This document shows positions 25,985 to 34,862 of a stretch of DNA of 64,000 bases, piece by piece. The notes beneath the pieces are model-generated. The model saw nothing but the letters and a program-made list of their open reading frames with translations. It did no database searches and had not been told where the DNA came from. The stretch spans positions 620,001 to 684,000 of the forward strand of contig CBDBIU010000004.1 in NCBI GenBank assembly GCA_965206025.1, given 5' to 3'. The stretch comes from G963668345 sp965206025 (GTDB lineage Bacteria > Acidobacteriota > Terriglobia > Bryobacterales > UBA6623). Numbering within the stretch: position 1 is the stretch's first letter; every line of letters starts with the position of its first letter. The position numbers and the translations under genes are program-made.

Positions 25985-28698
25985 GGCATCCGATGGCGCC
26001 GTACAAGGGGTTGATTCAGCGGAACCTACTGAGTCTCGCAAATTATGGTGACATGGCTCGCGTTCAAACTGTAGGGGCACAGCAGGCTGCGCCCGCGTCC
26101 CAAAGTCACCGTATTTTGCGAGCCTCAATAGCTACCATTGGGCGGAACAAGAAGGACGGGCACGAGGCGGGCTTGAAACCGCGCGTCGGCAGGTCCGCTC
26201 AGCGAAACAGGGTAGTTGTCTTGCTGGCAATACTCAGTGCCGGTTTTTCCGGGCTCCCAACTGCTGAAGCGGAAGATGGGAAACGCCTACTGTTGCTGAG
26301 GCTGGCCCCGGAAGAGGTCACGCTCTGGGGATCTGGGGACGGGCAACAATTCCTGGTACTCGGAACCTACGCCGACGGTTTAGAGCGGGATGTGACTTTG
26401 CGGAGCCGCGTTTCCATTTCCGATCCGGCGGTGGCGACGGTGGGGGAAGGCGCTCGCGTGTTGGCGCTAGCCGACGGCCGGGCAGTATTGAAAGCTGAAC
26501 TGGATGGTCGGGTCGCCAAGGCGAATGTTCGTATTGAGGATTCCCAAAACGAAAGGCCTTTTAGTTTCAGGCGCGACATCGGCGCGATCTTGACCAAGCG
26601 AGGATGTAACGCCAGCGAATGCCACGGCGCCGTGAAGGGGAAGGGAGGGTTCAAGCTCTCTTTGAACGGCCGCTCTCCACAAAACGACCACCGGTGGATT
26701 GTCGAAGGAGAGCGCTACCACGGTCTCGCGCCGGCCTCGGGGCCTAACAATCCTCGGGTGAATAAGCAAGAGCCGGAAAACAGCCTACTGCTGCTCAAGC
26801 CCACCTTGAGCGTCTCCCACGGAGGCGGGAAGCGTTTCGAGGTCGGGTCTTCGGATTATCGTGCCATTCTGAACTGGGTCCGCGGCGGGGCGCATTACGG
26901 GGAGGAAGACGGGCAGCGGGGCGGGGAAATCGACTCCATCGAAGTCTTTCCCCAGGAAGCGGTCATGGATCTCGCCGGGAAACAGCGCTTGCTGGTGACC
27001 GCTCGTCTGAGCAACGGCCGGCGGGAAGATATCACTGAGCACGTGCGTTACGTCTCGAACAATCCCGAGATCGCCGAAGTCACCGCCGCAGGCTTGGTAA
27101 GTGGTGTCAGAAGGGGTGAGACCGACGTCATCATCCGGGCGGCGGGACATGCCGCGAGCGTGCGCGTGGGCGTCATTTCCCGGCCGATCCTCGACTATCC
27201 CGACGCACCTCGCAGGAACTTGATCGATGATGCCATCTTTTCGAAACTGCGCAGGTTTCACATCATCCCGTCCGAACTTTCCAGTGATGCGGAATTCCTG
27301 CGGCGGGTCTGTCTGGACCTGACGGGCACCCTGCCGCCGCCCGAGCGCGTGCGGGAATTCCTGGCGAGCAAAGATTCGCGAAAGCGGGAAAAGCTCATCG
27401 AGATTCTGCTGGCTTCGCCGGAATACGTCGATTACTGGACTTTTCGCTTCGCCGACTTCTTCCGCGTGATGTGGTCGAACGCGTCGACTTATCGAACCTG
27501 GATCCGGGAGAGCCTCGCCCAAAACAGGCCCTATGATCAGATGGCGCGCGAGCGTGTCTCCGCCCAAGGCGTGAACGGCCCGGCCCGACATTACTTCAAG
27601 CGCACCGGCGAGATATTGCTGCCCGAGAATAGGATGACCGAGGACATTCGGGCGTTCATGGGGCTGCGCATGGATTGCGCCCAGTGCCATAACCATCCTT
27701 ATGAGGTCTGGACGCAGGATCAGTTTTGGGGGATGGCGGCGTTTTACGGCCGGGTCAGCCGGGTCCGAGATGCGGGGATGATTTTCGATGATCCGGCCGG
27801 CCACGGCGAGCGCCGGGAACCCCGAGTCATTCATCCGCGAACTCACGAAGAAGCTCAGCCGCAATTCCTCGATGGATCGCTTCTTCCCGAGAGCGGACGG
27901 GCCGACCCGACGATGAGATTGGCGGCATGGGTCGCTTCGCCCGATAATCCCTACTTTGCCAAGGTCATCGTGAATCGGATGTGGGCCTACTTTTTGGGGA
28001 GAGGGCTTGTCGATCCCGTGGATGACTTCCGCTCCACCAACCCTCCCAGCCACCCTGATCTGCTGGAAGCGCTGGCAAGCGACTTCGAAGGGCACGGCTA
28101 CGACTTAAAACACCTCATCAGGCTGATCGTTCAATCCAGGACGTATCAGTTGTCGGCGGAGGGGAACGAAACGAACAAAGACGACGAAATCAACTACTCT
28201 CGCGCCCTGCCTCGGCGGCTGGAGGCGGAAATCCTTCTCGATGCCATCTCTCGGGTCACCGATGTCGAGGAGAAATTCGTGATCGATCACTATGTCGGTG
28301 GAGGGGTGGAGCTGCCGGGCACGCGAGCGATCCATTTGGTGCCCGAGAGTTCTCCGACGCACTTTTTGGATGTTTACGGACGGCCGCCGCTGCGGGAAAC
28401 CATACCGGTGCGAGAGCGACAGGCGAATCTGGCGCAGGCCTTGCACATGTTGGCCGGCTCCACCTACACCAGAAAGATCTCCGAAGCGGAGGGGCGCCTG
28501 GACCGGCTGCTGAAAGATAATGCTTCCGACGAACAAATGATTGAGGAATTCTACCTGGCGGCGCTTTCCCGGTTTCCGACCGGTCGGGAACTGGCTGAAC
28601 TCGAAACGGCGATCCACCGGCAGCCTTCGCGCAAGAAAGCGATGGAAGCTCTAGTCTGGGGATTGATCGCCTCGAGAGAATTCACTTACAACCACTAA
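25981..28698 (+). CDS. PSD1-type protein: Ig-like (Big2) + DUF1549 + DUF1553
   Basis: A 905-residue protein if started at the GTG at 25981 (4-base overlap with the PPC gene). Residues ~17-51 are encoded by a 106-bp mobile repeat, so the original start has been altered; a TTG before LKPRVGRSAQRNR is an alternative. A signal-like stretch (VVVLLAILSAGFSGLPTAEA) follows. Then come a Big2-like domain (~95-180), a cytochrome-like GCNASECHGA site, a second Big2 domain, DUF1549 (about residues 400-600, with DCAQCHNHPYEVWTQDQFWG) and DUF1553 (about 640-900, with PYFAKVIVNRMWAYFLGRGLV). These families are found in Planctomycetes, Verrucomicrobia and Solibacter, are exported, and have no proven function. 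It pairs with the DUF1501 gene that follows. Confidence 0.85.
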   Translation: MRHPMAPYKGLIQRNLLSLANYGDMARVQTVGAQQAAPASQSHRILRASIATIGRNKKDGHEAGLKPRVGRSAQRNRVVVLLAILSAGFSGLPTAEAEDGKRLLLLRLAPEEVTLWGSGDGQQFLVLGTYADGLERDVTLRSRVSISDPAVATVGEGARVLALADGRAVLKAELDGRVAKANVRIEDSQNERPFSFRRDIGAILTKRGCNASECHGAVKGKGGFKLSLNGRSPQNDHRWIVEGERYHGLAPASGPNNPRVNKQEPENSLLLLKPTLSVSHGGGKRFEVGSSDYRAILNWVRGGAHYGEEDGQRGGEIDSIEVFPQEAVMDLAGKQRLLVTARLSNGRREDITEHVRYVSNNPEIAEVTAAGLVSGVRRGETDVIIRAAGHAASVRVGVISRPILDYPDAPRRNLIDDAIFSKLRRFHIIPSELSSDAEFLRRVCLDLTGTLPPPERVREFLASKDSRKREKLIEILLASPEYVDYWTFRFADFFRVMWSNASTYRTWIRESLAQNRPYDQMARERVSAQGVNGPARHYFKRTGEILLPENRMTEDIRAFMGLRMDCAQCHNHPYEVWTQDQFWGMAAFYGRVSRVRDAGMIFDDPAGHGERREPRVIHPRTHEEAQPQFLDGSLLPESGRADPTMRLAAWVASPDNPYFAKVIVNRMWAYFLGRGLVDPVDDFRSTNPPSHPDLLEALASDFEGHGYDLKHLIRLIVQSRTYQLSAEGNETNKDDEINYSRALPRRLEAEILLDAISRVTDVEEKFVIDHYVGGGVELPGTRAIHLVPESSPTHFLDVYGRPPLRETIPVRERQANLAQALHMLAGSTYTRKISEAEGRLDRLLKDNASDEQMIEEFYLAALSRFPTGRELAELETAIHRQPSRKKAMEALVWGLIASREFTYNH
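26026..26131 (+). repeat. 106-bp inverted-repeat element inside the PSD1 5' end
   Basis: The ends are imperfect 27-bp inverted repeats: CTACTGAG..CTCGCAAATTA..GGTGAC at 26026-26052 and its complement at 26105-26131. The right half (GTAGGGGCAC...GTCACCGTATTTTGCGAGCC) recurs at 30561-30601 and, reversed, at 63174-63230. It has no coding capacity of its own but is read in frame by the PSD1 gene. Size and structure fit a small MITE. Confidence 0.65.
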
Positions 28699-28713
28699 AT
28701 GATAAGGAACGTC

Positions 28714-30078
28714 ATGAAAAAAGATTCCTCCCCGCAGGACGTAAAACGGCGTGACTTTCTTCGAGCAAGTTCCCTGGGTCTAGCGGGCCTCGGCCTGAGT
28801 CCCTTTGGGCAGGCCTCGAGTGCGATGGCCGCGGGTGGGAGCGGCGGCTCGGTCGGGAAAGCCAAGGCGGAAGCCTGCATCCTACTGTGGCTGGAGGGCG
28901 GCCCCAGTCAAATCGACACCTGGGACCCGAAACCCAGCAGCGGGTTCAAGCCTATCTCGACGAATGTTCCCGGCGTTCGGATTTCCGAGCTGTTCCCCCG
29001 CATTGCCCGACACATGGATAAACTGGCCATCATCCGCTCCATGTACACGGAAGAAAGCAATCACCCGCAGGGGACCCACTATGCCATGACGGGCCACCGG
29101 CCCAATCCGGCCATGAAGTTCCCCAGTCTGGGGTCGGTCATCGCCAAGGAGCTTGGCCCGCGCCACGACATTCCCCCTTACATGCTCATCCCAAAACCTT
29201 GGGAGCTCGACTTCAATGTGTCCTATGCCGATTCGTTCGACGGGGCTTTTCTGGGTCCCCAATACAATCCGATCATCCTTCCCGATCCTAGCCGGGAAGA
29301 TTTCGAGATTCCGGATCTCAGTCTGCCCAAGCCGCTTTCCGTCGAGGATGTCAGAGACCGGCGGACATTTTTGGAAATCGTGGATCGGCGTTACCGCGGC
29401 AAGCAAACGAATGCCGAGTTTCTCAAGATGGATGGCTTCCTGGACCAGGCGTTGAATATGCTTTTGTCACCGCGGGTGCGAAAAGCCTTCGACCTTTCTC
29501 GGGAGTCGGCAAAGACCAAAGATGCTTACGGGCGCACGCGAGTGGGGCAGAGCACGCTGCTGGCGCGCCGGCTGGTCGAGTCGGGATGCCGCTTTGCCTT
29601 GGTTGCCGGTTACCAGCACGGCGAATGGGACACCCACGGCAAGACGGAGGTGGATCGCTTGAGCAACGATCAGACGCTTCGCGACCAGCTCGCGCCCACG
29701 CTGGACCAGACTCTTTCCGCCTTGCTCGCGGATCTCGATCAGAGGGGGCTGCTGGAGTCGACCGTGGTGATCGTGACCGGCGAGTTTGGCCGCACTCCCT
29801 ATATCAACGCCGTCCAAGGGCGCGACCATTGGCCCGCCTGCTGGTCTATGCTGCTGGGAGGAGGCGGGATCCAGGGCGGTCAAATCATCGGGACGAGTGA
29901 CGACCGGGGCGCGCAGGTGGCCGGACAGATGGTGACCATGGGAGATCTGTTCGCGACGATCTACAAAGCCCTAGGCATCGACTGGACAAAAACCTATATG
30001 AGCCCCATTCGGCGGCCGATCTATATCGCCAACTCCGTCGGAGACAAGCCGGGGCGGCCGATTCCCGAATTGGTTTAG
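28714..30078 (+). CDS. DUF1501 family protein, Tat-exported
   Basis: A 454-residue protein. The ATG at 28714 has AAGGA at good spacing; an ATG at 28699, directly after the PSD1 stop, would add five residues. The N-terminus has a twin-arginine signal (KRRDFLRASSLGLAGLG). The DUF1501 body is a sulfatase/alkaline-phosphatase-like fold and shows LWLEGGPSQIDTWDPKP, GTHYAMTGH, VAGYQHGEWDTHGK, and VVIVTGEFGRTPYIN followed by GRDHWPACWSMLLGGGGI. It forms a two-gene unit with the preceding PSD1 gene; in related genomes the pair is co-transcribed. Substrate and role are unknown. Confidence 0.88.
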   Translation: MKKDSSPQDVKRRDFLRASSLGLAGLGLSPFGQASSAMAAGGSGGSVGKAKAEACILLWLEGGPSQIDTWDPKPSSGFKPISTNVPGVRISELFPRIARHMDKLAIIRSMYTEESNHPQGTHYAMTGHRPNPAMKFPSLGSVIAKELGPRHDIPPYMLIPKPWELDFNVSYADSFDGAFLGPQYNPIILPDPSREDFEIPDLSLPKPLSVEDVRDRRTFLEIVDRRYRGKQTNAEFLKMDGFLDQALNMLLSPRVRKAFDLSRESAKTKDAYGRTRVGQSTLLARRLVESGCRFALVAGYQHGEWDTHGKTEVDRLSNDQTLRDQLAPTLDQTLSALLADLDQRGLLESTVVIVTGEFGRTPYINAVQGRDHWPACWSMLLGGGGIQGGQIIGTSDDRGAQVAGQMVTMGDLFATIYKALGIDWTKTYMSPIRRPIYIANSVGDKPGRPIPELV

Positions 30079-30172
30079 CCGCCGATCCGGCGGCCTCTGG
30101 GGAGGAAGGCAGAGTTAGAGGGGGCTATGGGGTTGGCCGCAAGTCGCTGAGGGGAGGCTGCCGAGGATTCTA

Positions 30173-30560
30173 ATGAGGGCAGAGGCCGACGAGACCTTCA
30201 TCGGTGGCAGGCTCGGAACATGCATGTTGAGAAGCGCAAGCGACGGATTACTGGCACCGGGGGCAAGGACAAGACCGTGGTTATGGGCGTTCTTCAGCGT
30301 GGGGCAAGGTACGCGCTGCCGTCATTCCGAACCGCAAGAAAGGGGCAGTTCAAAGAGAAATAACGAAGCATGTCGAGGCTGGTTCCGCACTCTATAGCGA
30401 CGCGCTTCGATCCTATGACGGTCTTGCTGGTGATTACGCACACAAGGTCATCGATCATGCCGTAACCTACGTTGATGGTAAGATTCATACCAACGGGCTT
30501 GAGAATTTCTGGAGTCTCTCGAAGCGTGGTATCAGCGGAACCTATGTGAGTGTCGAGCCG
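30173..30560 (+). pseudogene. Degenerate IS1595-family (ISXO2-type) transposase remnant
   Basis: The three plus-strand frames together give ADETFIGG, HVEKRKRRITGTGGKDKTVV followed by MGVLQRG, IPNRKKGAVQREI, LYSDALRSYDGL, and YVDGKIHTNGLENFWSLSKRGI then SGTY. These are consecutive blocks of the IS1595 DDE domain, including the DET, SDA and NGLENFWS motifs. Small frameshifts break the frame and the C-terminus is cut off where the 30561-30601 repeat begins. The remnant lies between the two PSD1/DUF1501 units and separates them. Confidence 0.75.
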
Positions 30561-30601
30561 TGCCCGTGTTCCAAAGTCACCGTACTTTGCGAGCCTCAAT
30601 A
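30561..30601 (+). repeat. Dispersed 'GTCACCGTA' repeat, copy 2
   Basis: TGCCCGTGTTCCAAAGTCAC followed by CGTACTTTGCGAGCCTCAAT matches the right half of the 26026-26131 element and, reversed, 63174-63230. It lies immediately before the second PSD1 start. Confidence 0.6.
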
Positions 30602-33262
30602 ATGACAAAGCCGGGAGGTCCCAGTGGCCGCCGCGTCCGTGTAGGGAGAGGCGGCTTTCCTCGAGCGGGATCATCCTTAAGCCTGCCGGGCCCATGGCGC
30701 TGTCCGCCCAAACAAAGGTCGCTCTTTTGTTCCTCGACCGCGCTCTTGATTCTGCTCTTTGTCGCCGGCGCCCCGGCTAGTTCAGCGGACCTGAAGTTAG
30801 AAAAGGACGTCCTCCCGATCCTGAATCATTACTGCTTTCAGTGCCACGGCGAGGAGGTCCGGATGGGCGACCTCGACCTGCGGACTCGGCAATCGATGCT
30901 TCGGGGGGGCAGCAAGGGCCCGGCCCTGGTTGTGGGATCTCCGGAAGAAAGTCTCATTTACCAGAGGATCGTTGACGGGTCGATGCCTCTGGGTGACGCC
31001 AGGGTCAGCGACGCCGAGACCCGCACGATCCGCGACTGGATCAAGGCGGGATCCCTGGCGGAAGAGGGCCAACAAACTCATGCCGAAGCGGAAAAGATGG
31101 CGCGGCACTGGGCCTTTCGACCGCCCCGGCGCCCCGCCCCGCCCCGGGTAAGCGAGCCGACCTGGGTGGGCACGCCCGTCGATGCTTTTATCCTGGCGCG
31201 GCTCGAAGATAAGGGCCTTCAGCCAGCCCCGCCGGCGGACCGCCCCACCCTGCTCCGCCGCATCTACCTCAACCTCGTCGGACTGCCGCCGTCCCCGGAG
31301 GAGCAGCGTAGTTTTCTGGAGGATAAATCGCCCGAAGCTTATGAAAAAGTGGTGGAGGATCTACTCTCCCGCCCGCGTTACGGTGAAAGATGGGCGCGTC
31401 ACTGGTTGGATGTCGTCCGCTACGCGGAAACCAACGGATACGAGCGGGACGGGACCAAACCGAGCGCCTGGCGTTACCGGGACTACGTGATCGACGCCTT
31501 CAACAAGGACAAACCGTTCAACCGCTTCCTACTCGAGCAACTGGCGGGAGACGAGATCAGCGGCTCGAACGCGGAAACGCAGATTGCCGCCACCTTTCTA
31601 CGCTTGGGCACCTGGGACGACGAGCCGGCCGAGCCGCTCCGCGACCGCTATGACCAACTCGACGACGTGCTGGGCACCACGGCTACCGCCTTCTTGGGGC
31701 TAACCCTCCGCTGCGCCCGCTGCCACGACCATAAGTTCGAACCTTTTACGCAACGAGATTACTACCGCATGCTGGCGGTCTTCGAGCCACTGAAACGCCC
31801 CCTGGACAAGCGGGAGGTCCTTCCGACGGAGCTGGACGTCTTCGTCGGCGCCGAGGAAGAGCTGGCCGCCTATAGCGCCGCTACCGAGACCGCTAATTCC
31901 GAGATCGTCTGGCTGGAGGGAAAGATCGAAGAAGTCAGGAAAGTGATTCTCAAACGCCTCTTCGCCGCCGAAGCCGAGACGCTCGGCATGCATTGGCTCC
32001 AGCACGCCGAAACGGTCTTGGCGTTCCAGACGGCCGCGGACAAGCGGACTGAGGAGCAGAAGAAACTGGTCCAAGCGTTCAACGAGAAGCTCGATCAACA
32101 GATCCGGCGGGAGGCGCAGTCTGAAGAGCTGTCGCAACTGGAAGGCTGGGAAAAACGAATTGAAGATGTCCAGGCAGGTCGCCCCAAGGCCCCCCCCCGA
32201 GGCTACATATGGCGTGAAGAGGGTTCGAGAGCGAGTCCGACCTACCTTCTGGAGCGCGGCGACCCTGACAGCCCCGGCGACCAGGTCGGACCCGGATTTC
32301 CGGCTATCCTCTCAACCGCGTCGATCGAGCCTCCCCAGCCCACCCGGGGGAGCACCGGCCGTCGAGCCTGGTTGGCGGGCTGGATGACTAGCCGCGACAA
32401 TCCGCTGGCGGCGCGCGTCATTGTCAACCGTATTTGGCAGTGGCATTTTGGGGAAGGGTTGGTAGCCGGCGAGAACGATTTCGGGGTAACGGGCCGGCCG
32501 CCGAGCCACCCCGATCTACTCGACTACTTAGCTACCGCGCTCGTAGACTCCGGTTGGAGCATCAAACACGTTCAGAGATTGATCGTCGAATCCAACACCT
32601 TCCGGATGTCCTCGATGGGGAACGATCAAGCCGCCGCTATCGATCCCGACAATATCCTGCTTTGGGGATGGAAGCCGCGACGCCTGGAGGGGGAGGTCAT
32701 TCGCGATTCGATGCTCGCGGTGAGCGGGCGGCTGAATCTGGAGATGGGCGGTCCCAGCGTTTACCCGCCACTGCCGCGGGCCGTGCTGGCAGGGCTACCC
32801 AAACCGGAGAGCTGGGGGCAGTCCGACGAACAGCAGGCGAATCGCCGCAGCGTTTACATTTTCGTCAAGCGGAGCTTGGCGGTACCGGAGTTAGAGTTGC
32901 TGGACACTCCTGATAGCACATCGAGCTGCGAGCAGCGCGTCGTTTCCACCACGGGACCCCAGGCCCTGGTATTTATCAACGGTGATTTCACGCACGAACA
33001 GGCTCGGCATCTGGCTTCCCGGCTGGAACGCGAAGCCGGCGACGACGCCCGTGCCCGTGTTTCCAGGGCTTTCCAACTGGTCTTTGGCCGCAAGGCGGGC
33101 GTTCAGGAGCTGGAGGCGGCGCTGCAATTCCTAAAGAAACAGAGCCAGCAGATTGCGGCCGATGGAGCGCCCCCCGCGGAAGGCTCTAACCCGGAACGAG
33201 CGGCACTTGAGGCGTTTTGCCTGGTATTGCTAAACACCAATGAATTTTTCTACCTGAGCTAG
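30602..33262 (+). CDS. PSD1-type protein: cytochrome-like PSCyt1 + DUF1549 + DUF1553
   Basis: An 886-residue protein from the ATG at 30602; the frame is open to 30560, but that part is repeat DNA. A signal-like stretch (STALLILLFVAGAPASSA) ends near residue 60. A planctomycete cytochrome-C-like domain follows with the haem-binding NHYCFQCHGEE motif and MGDLDLRTR. DUF1549 is at ~160-370 (LLRRIYLNLVGLPPSPEE, GERWARHWLDVVRYAET, LRCARCHDHKFEPFTQRDYY). A coiled segment (~395-490) and DUF1553 (~545-860: NPLAARVIVNRIWQWHFGEG, RPPSHPDLLDYLA) complete it. It is a paralogue of the 25981 gene but lacks the Ig-like domains and has a conventional CxxCH site. The leader is odd, and an ATG at 30693 in another frame hints at a small frameshift near the signal peptide. 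Confidence 0.85.
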   Translation: MTKPGGPSGRRVRVGRGGFPRAGSSLSLPGPWRCPPKQRSLFCSSTALLILLFVAGAPASSADLKLEKDVLPILNHYCFQCHGEEVRMGDLDLRTRQSMLRGGSKGPALVVGSPEESLIYQRIVDGSMPLGDARVSDAETRTIRDWIKAGSLAEEGQQTHAEAEKMARHWAFRPPRRPAPPRVSEPTWVGTPVDAFILARLEDKGLQPAPPADRPTLLRRIYLNLVGLPPSPEEQRSFLEDKSPEAYEKVVEDLLSRPRYGERWARHWLDVVRYAETNGYERDGTKPSAWRYRDYVIDAFNKDKPFNRFLLEQLAGDEISGSNAETQIAATFLRLGTWDDEPAEPLRDRYDQLDDVLGTTATAFLGLTLRCARCHDHKFEPFTQRDYYRMLAVFEPLKRPLDKREVLPTELDVFVGAEEELAAYSAATETANSEIVWLEGKIEEVRKVILKRLFAAEAETLGMHWLQHAETVLAFQTAADKRTEEQKKLVQAFNEKLDQQIRREAQSEELSQLEGWEKRIEDVQAGRPKAPPRGYIWREEGSRASPTYLLERGDPDSPGDQVGPGFPAILSTASIEPPQPTRGSTGRRAWLAGWMTSRDNPLAARVIVNRIWQWHFGEGLVAGENDFGVTGRPPSHPDLLDYLATALVDSGWSIKHVQRLIVESNTFRMSSMGNDQAAAIDPDNILLWGWKPRRLEGEVIRDSMLAVSGRLNLEMGGPSVYPPLPRAVLAGLPKPESWGQSDEQQANRRSVYIFVKRSLAVPELELLDTPDSTSSCEQRVVSTTGPQALVFINGDFTHEQARHLASRLEREAGDDARARVSRAFQLVFGRKAGVQELEAALQFLKKQSQQIAADGAPPAEGSNPERAALEAFCLVLLNTNEFFYLS

Positions 33263-33272
33263 GGGGACCTCA

Positions 33273-34727
33273 ATGCATCACTCTCCAGTTGGGGGAACGT
33301 CTTGCGGGCGAAACCGCAGGGAGTTTCTGTGGGAGTCCGGCGGAGGATTCGTAGGAACCGCTCTAACGTTTCTGCTCGCCCGAGAGGGTTTTTTCGGCAC
33401 ATCAGCCTTGGCGGCCAGTTCGTCTTCTCCGTTGGCGCCCAAGGAACCTCATTTCGCCGCCAAAGCGAAATCCTGCATTTTCCTCTTTATGTACGGGGGC
33501 CCCAGCCAGGTGGATACGTGGGACCCCAAGCCGGCATTGAACAAGTGGCACCGCCAACCGATGCCGAATCTCGCTGAGATTCCGCTCCCGCCCGGCCGGA
33601 CGCCCGGCACCTTGCTCGGGTCCAATCGTAAATTCACCAAGTGGGGAGAATCCGGTATCGAAGTCTCCGATCTCTTCCCCCATCTGGCTCGCTGCGTGGA
33701 TGACATGGCGGTGATTCGCGGCAATCACGCGGACAGCTTCGCGCACGGATCGGGTCTTCTTCAGATGAACACCGGAAACTTGCGACTGGGATTTCCCAGT
33801 CTCGGCTCCTGGCTGGCGTATGGTCTGGGTACGGAGAATGAAAATCTGCCCGGCTACGTTGTACTACTCGATCGCCGGGGCGGCCCCATCTCCGGACCAC
33901 CCAACTGGGGGTCGGGCTTCATGCCGGCCACCTTCCAAGGGACAAGCTTTCGGACGTCAGGCGACCCCATCCTGTTCCTTCAGCCGCCGGAAGGCATATC
34001 CCGGGCGCAGCAGCGGGGCCAACTCGACCTTCTCAAGAAACTGCACGCGCTGCGCGGGCCCGCGGACGCCGGCAATAGCGAACTGATGTCCCGCATTGCC
34101 AGTTACGAGTTGGCGTTCCGCATGCAGACGGCCGCGCCGGAGGCCGTGGATCTGAGCAAGGAGTCGAAGGAGACGCGCCGTTTGTATGGGCTGGAAGATG
34201 AGACCACGCAAGAGTTCGGGCACAAGTGCCTGATCGCCAGAAGGCTGGTCGAGCGAGGAGTGCGCTTTGTTCAGCTTTACTCGGGAGGCGGGCCCGGCCA
34301 AGAATCGTGGGATGCCCACTCCGAACTGGACAAGAACCACGCCCTTTACAGCGCGGAAACCGACAAACCCATTGCCGCTCTGCTGACCGATCTGAAGCGC
34401 CGGGGGCTACTCGAGGAGACGTTGGTGGTCTGGGCGGGCGAGTTCGGCCGCACTCCGACTAGTCAGAACGCAAACGGCAGAGACCACAATCCCCGGGGCT
34501 TTAGCACCTGGATGGCGGGAGGCGGTGTGCGAGGAGGTCAGGTCATTGGAGCGACCGACGAGTTTGGGCTCGCGGCGATCGAAAACAAGGTCCACGTCCA
34601 CGATTTACACGCCACGATTCTTCACTTGATGGGCCTGGATCACACACTGCTAACTTACTTCCACGCCGGCCGGGAGATGAGGCTGACCGACATCCACGGG
34701 CGGGTCGTGAAGGAAGTGTTTAGCTAG
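33273..34727 (+). CDS. DUF1501 family protein, second copy
   Basis: A 484-residue protein, ten bases after the PSD1 stop, with GGGGGACC upstream of the ATG at 33273. The N-terminus has RRREFL-like Tat context (NRREFLWESGGGFVGTALTF). The DUF1501 body has LFMYGGPSQVDTWDPKP, RGNHADSFAHGSGLLQMNTG, QLYSGGGPGQESWDAH, VVWAGEFGRTPTSQNANGRD and GGGVRGGQVIGATDE. It belongs to the longer subgroup of the family, with an internal segment (GPPNWGSGFMPATFQG) that the 28714 protein does not have. It is probably co-transcribed with the 30602 gene; extracytoplasmic, function unknown. Confidence 0.88.
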   Translation: MHHSPVGGTSCGRNRREFLWESGGGFVGTALTFLLAREGFFGTSALAASSSSPLAPKEPHFAAKAKSCIFLFMYGGPSQVDTWDPKPALNKWHRQPMPNLAEIPLPPGRTPGTLLGSNRKFTKWGESGIEVSDLFPHLARCVDDMAVIRGNHADSFAHGSGLLQMNTGNLRLGFPSLGSWLAYGLGTENENLPGYVVLLDRRGGPISGPPNWGSGFMPATFQGTSFRTSGDPILFLQPPEGISRAQQRGQLDLLKKLHALRGPADAGNSELMSRIASYELAFRMQTAAPEAVDLSKESKETRRLYGLEDETTQEFGHKCLIARRLVERGVRFVQLYSGGGPGQESWDAHSELDKNHALYSAETDKPIAALLTDLKRRGLLEETLVVWAGEFGRTPTSQNANGRDHNPRGFSTWMAGGGVRGGQVIGATDEFGLAAIENKVHVHDLHATILHLMGLDHTLLTYFHAGREMRLTDIHGRVVKEVFS

Positions 34728-34738
34728 CATTTCCCAGC

Positions 34739-34791
34739 GGCTGACGGTCGAAGCGCGCAATAGGTCGCCATGACTTCGTTGCGCTTGCTTG
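34739..34791 (+). repeat. Dispersed 'ACGGTCGAA' repeat, copy 3 (partial)
   Basis: GGCTGACGGTCGAAGCGCGC, then AATAGGTCGCC and ATGACTTCGTTGCGCTTGCT, matches the second half of the minus-strand repeat at 23821-23893. It lies between the DUF1501 stop and the transposase start. Confidence 0.5.
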
Positions 34792-34862
34792 TCCCTCCCG
34801 AAAATTTCGTCCGCGTTGAAAACATGGAGGTTGTGGATCTGAGCTGATAGTCTCGGAGATCC

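Noticed and set aside
26785..28095. 436-codon minus-strand frame opposite the PSD1 gene
   Set aside because: Antisense to conserved DUF1549/DUF1553 coding sequence; no recognisable protein.
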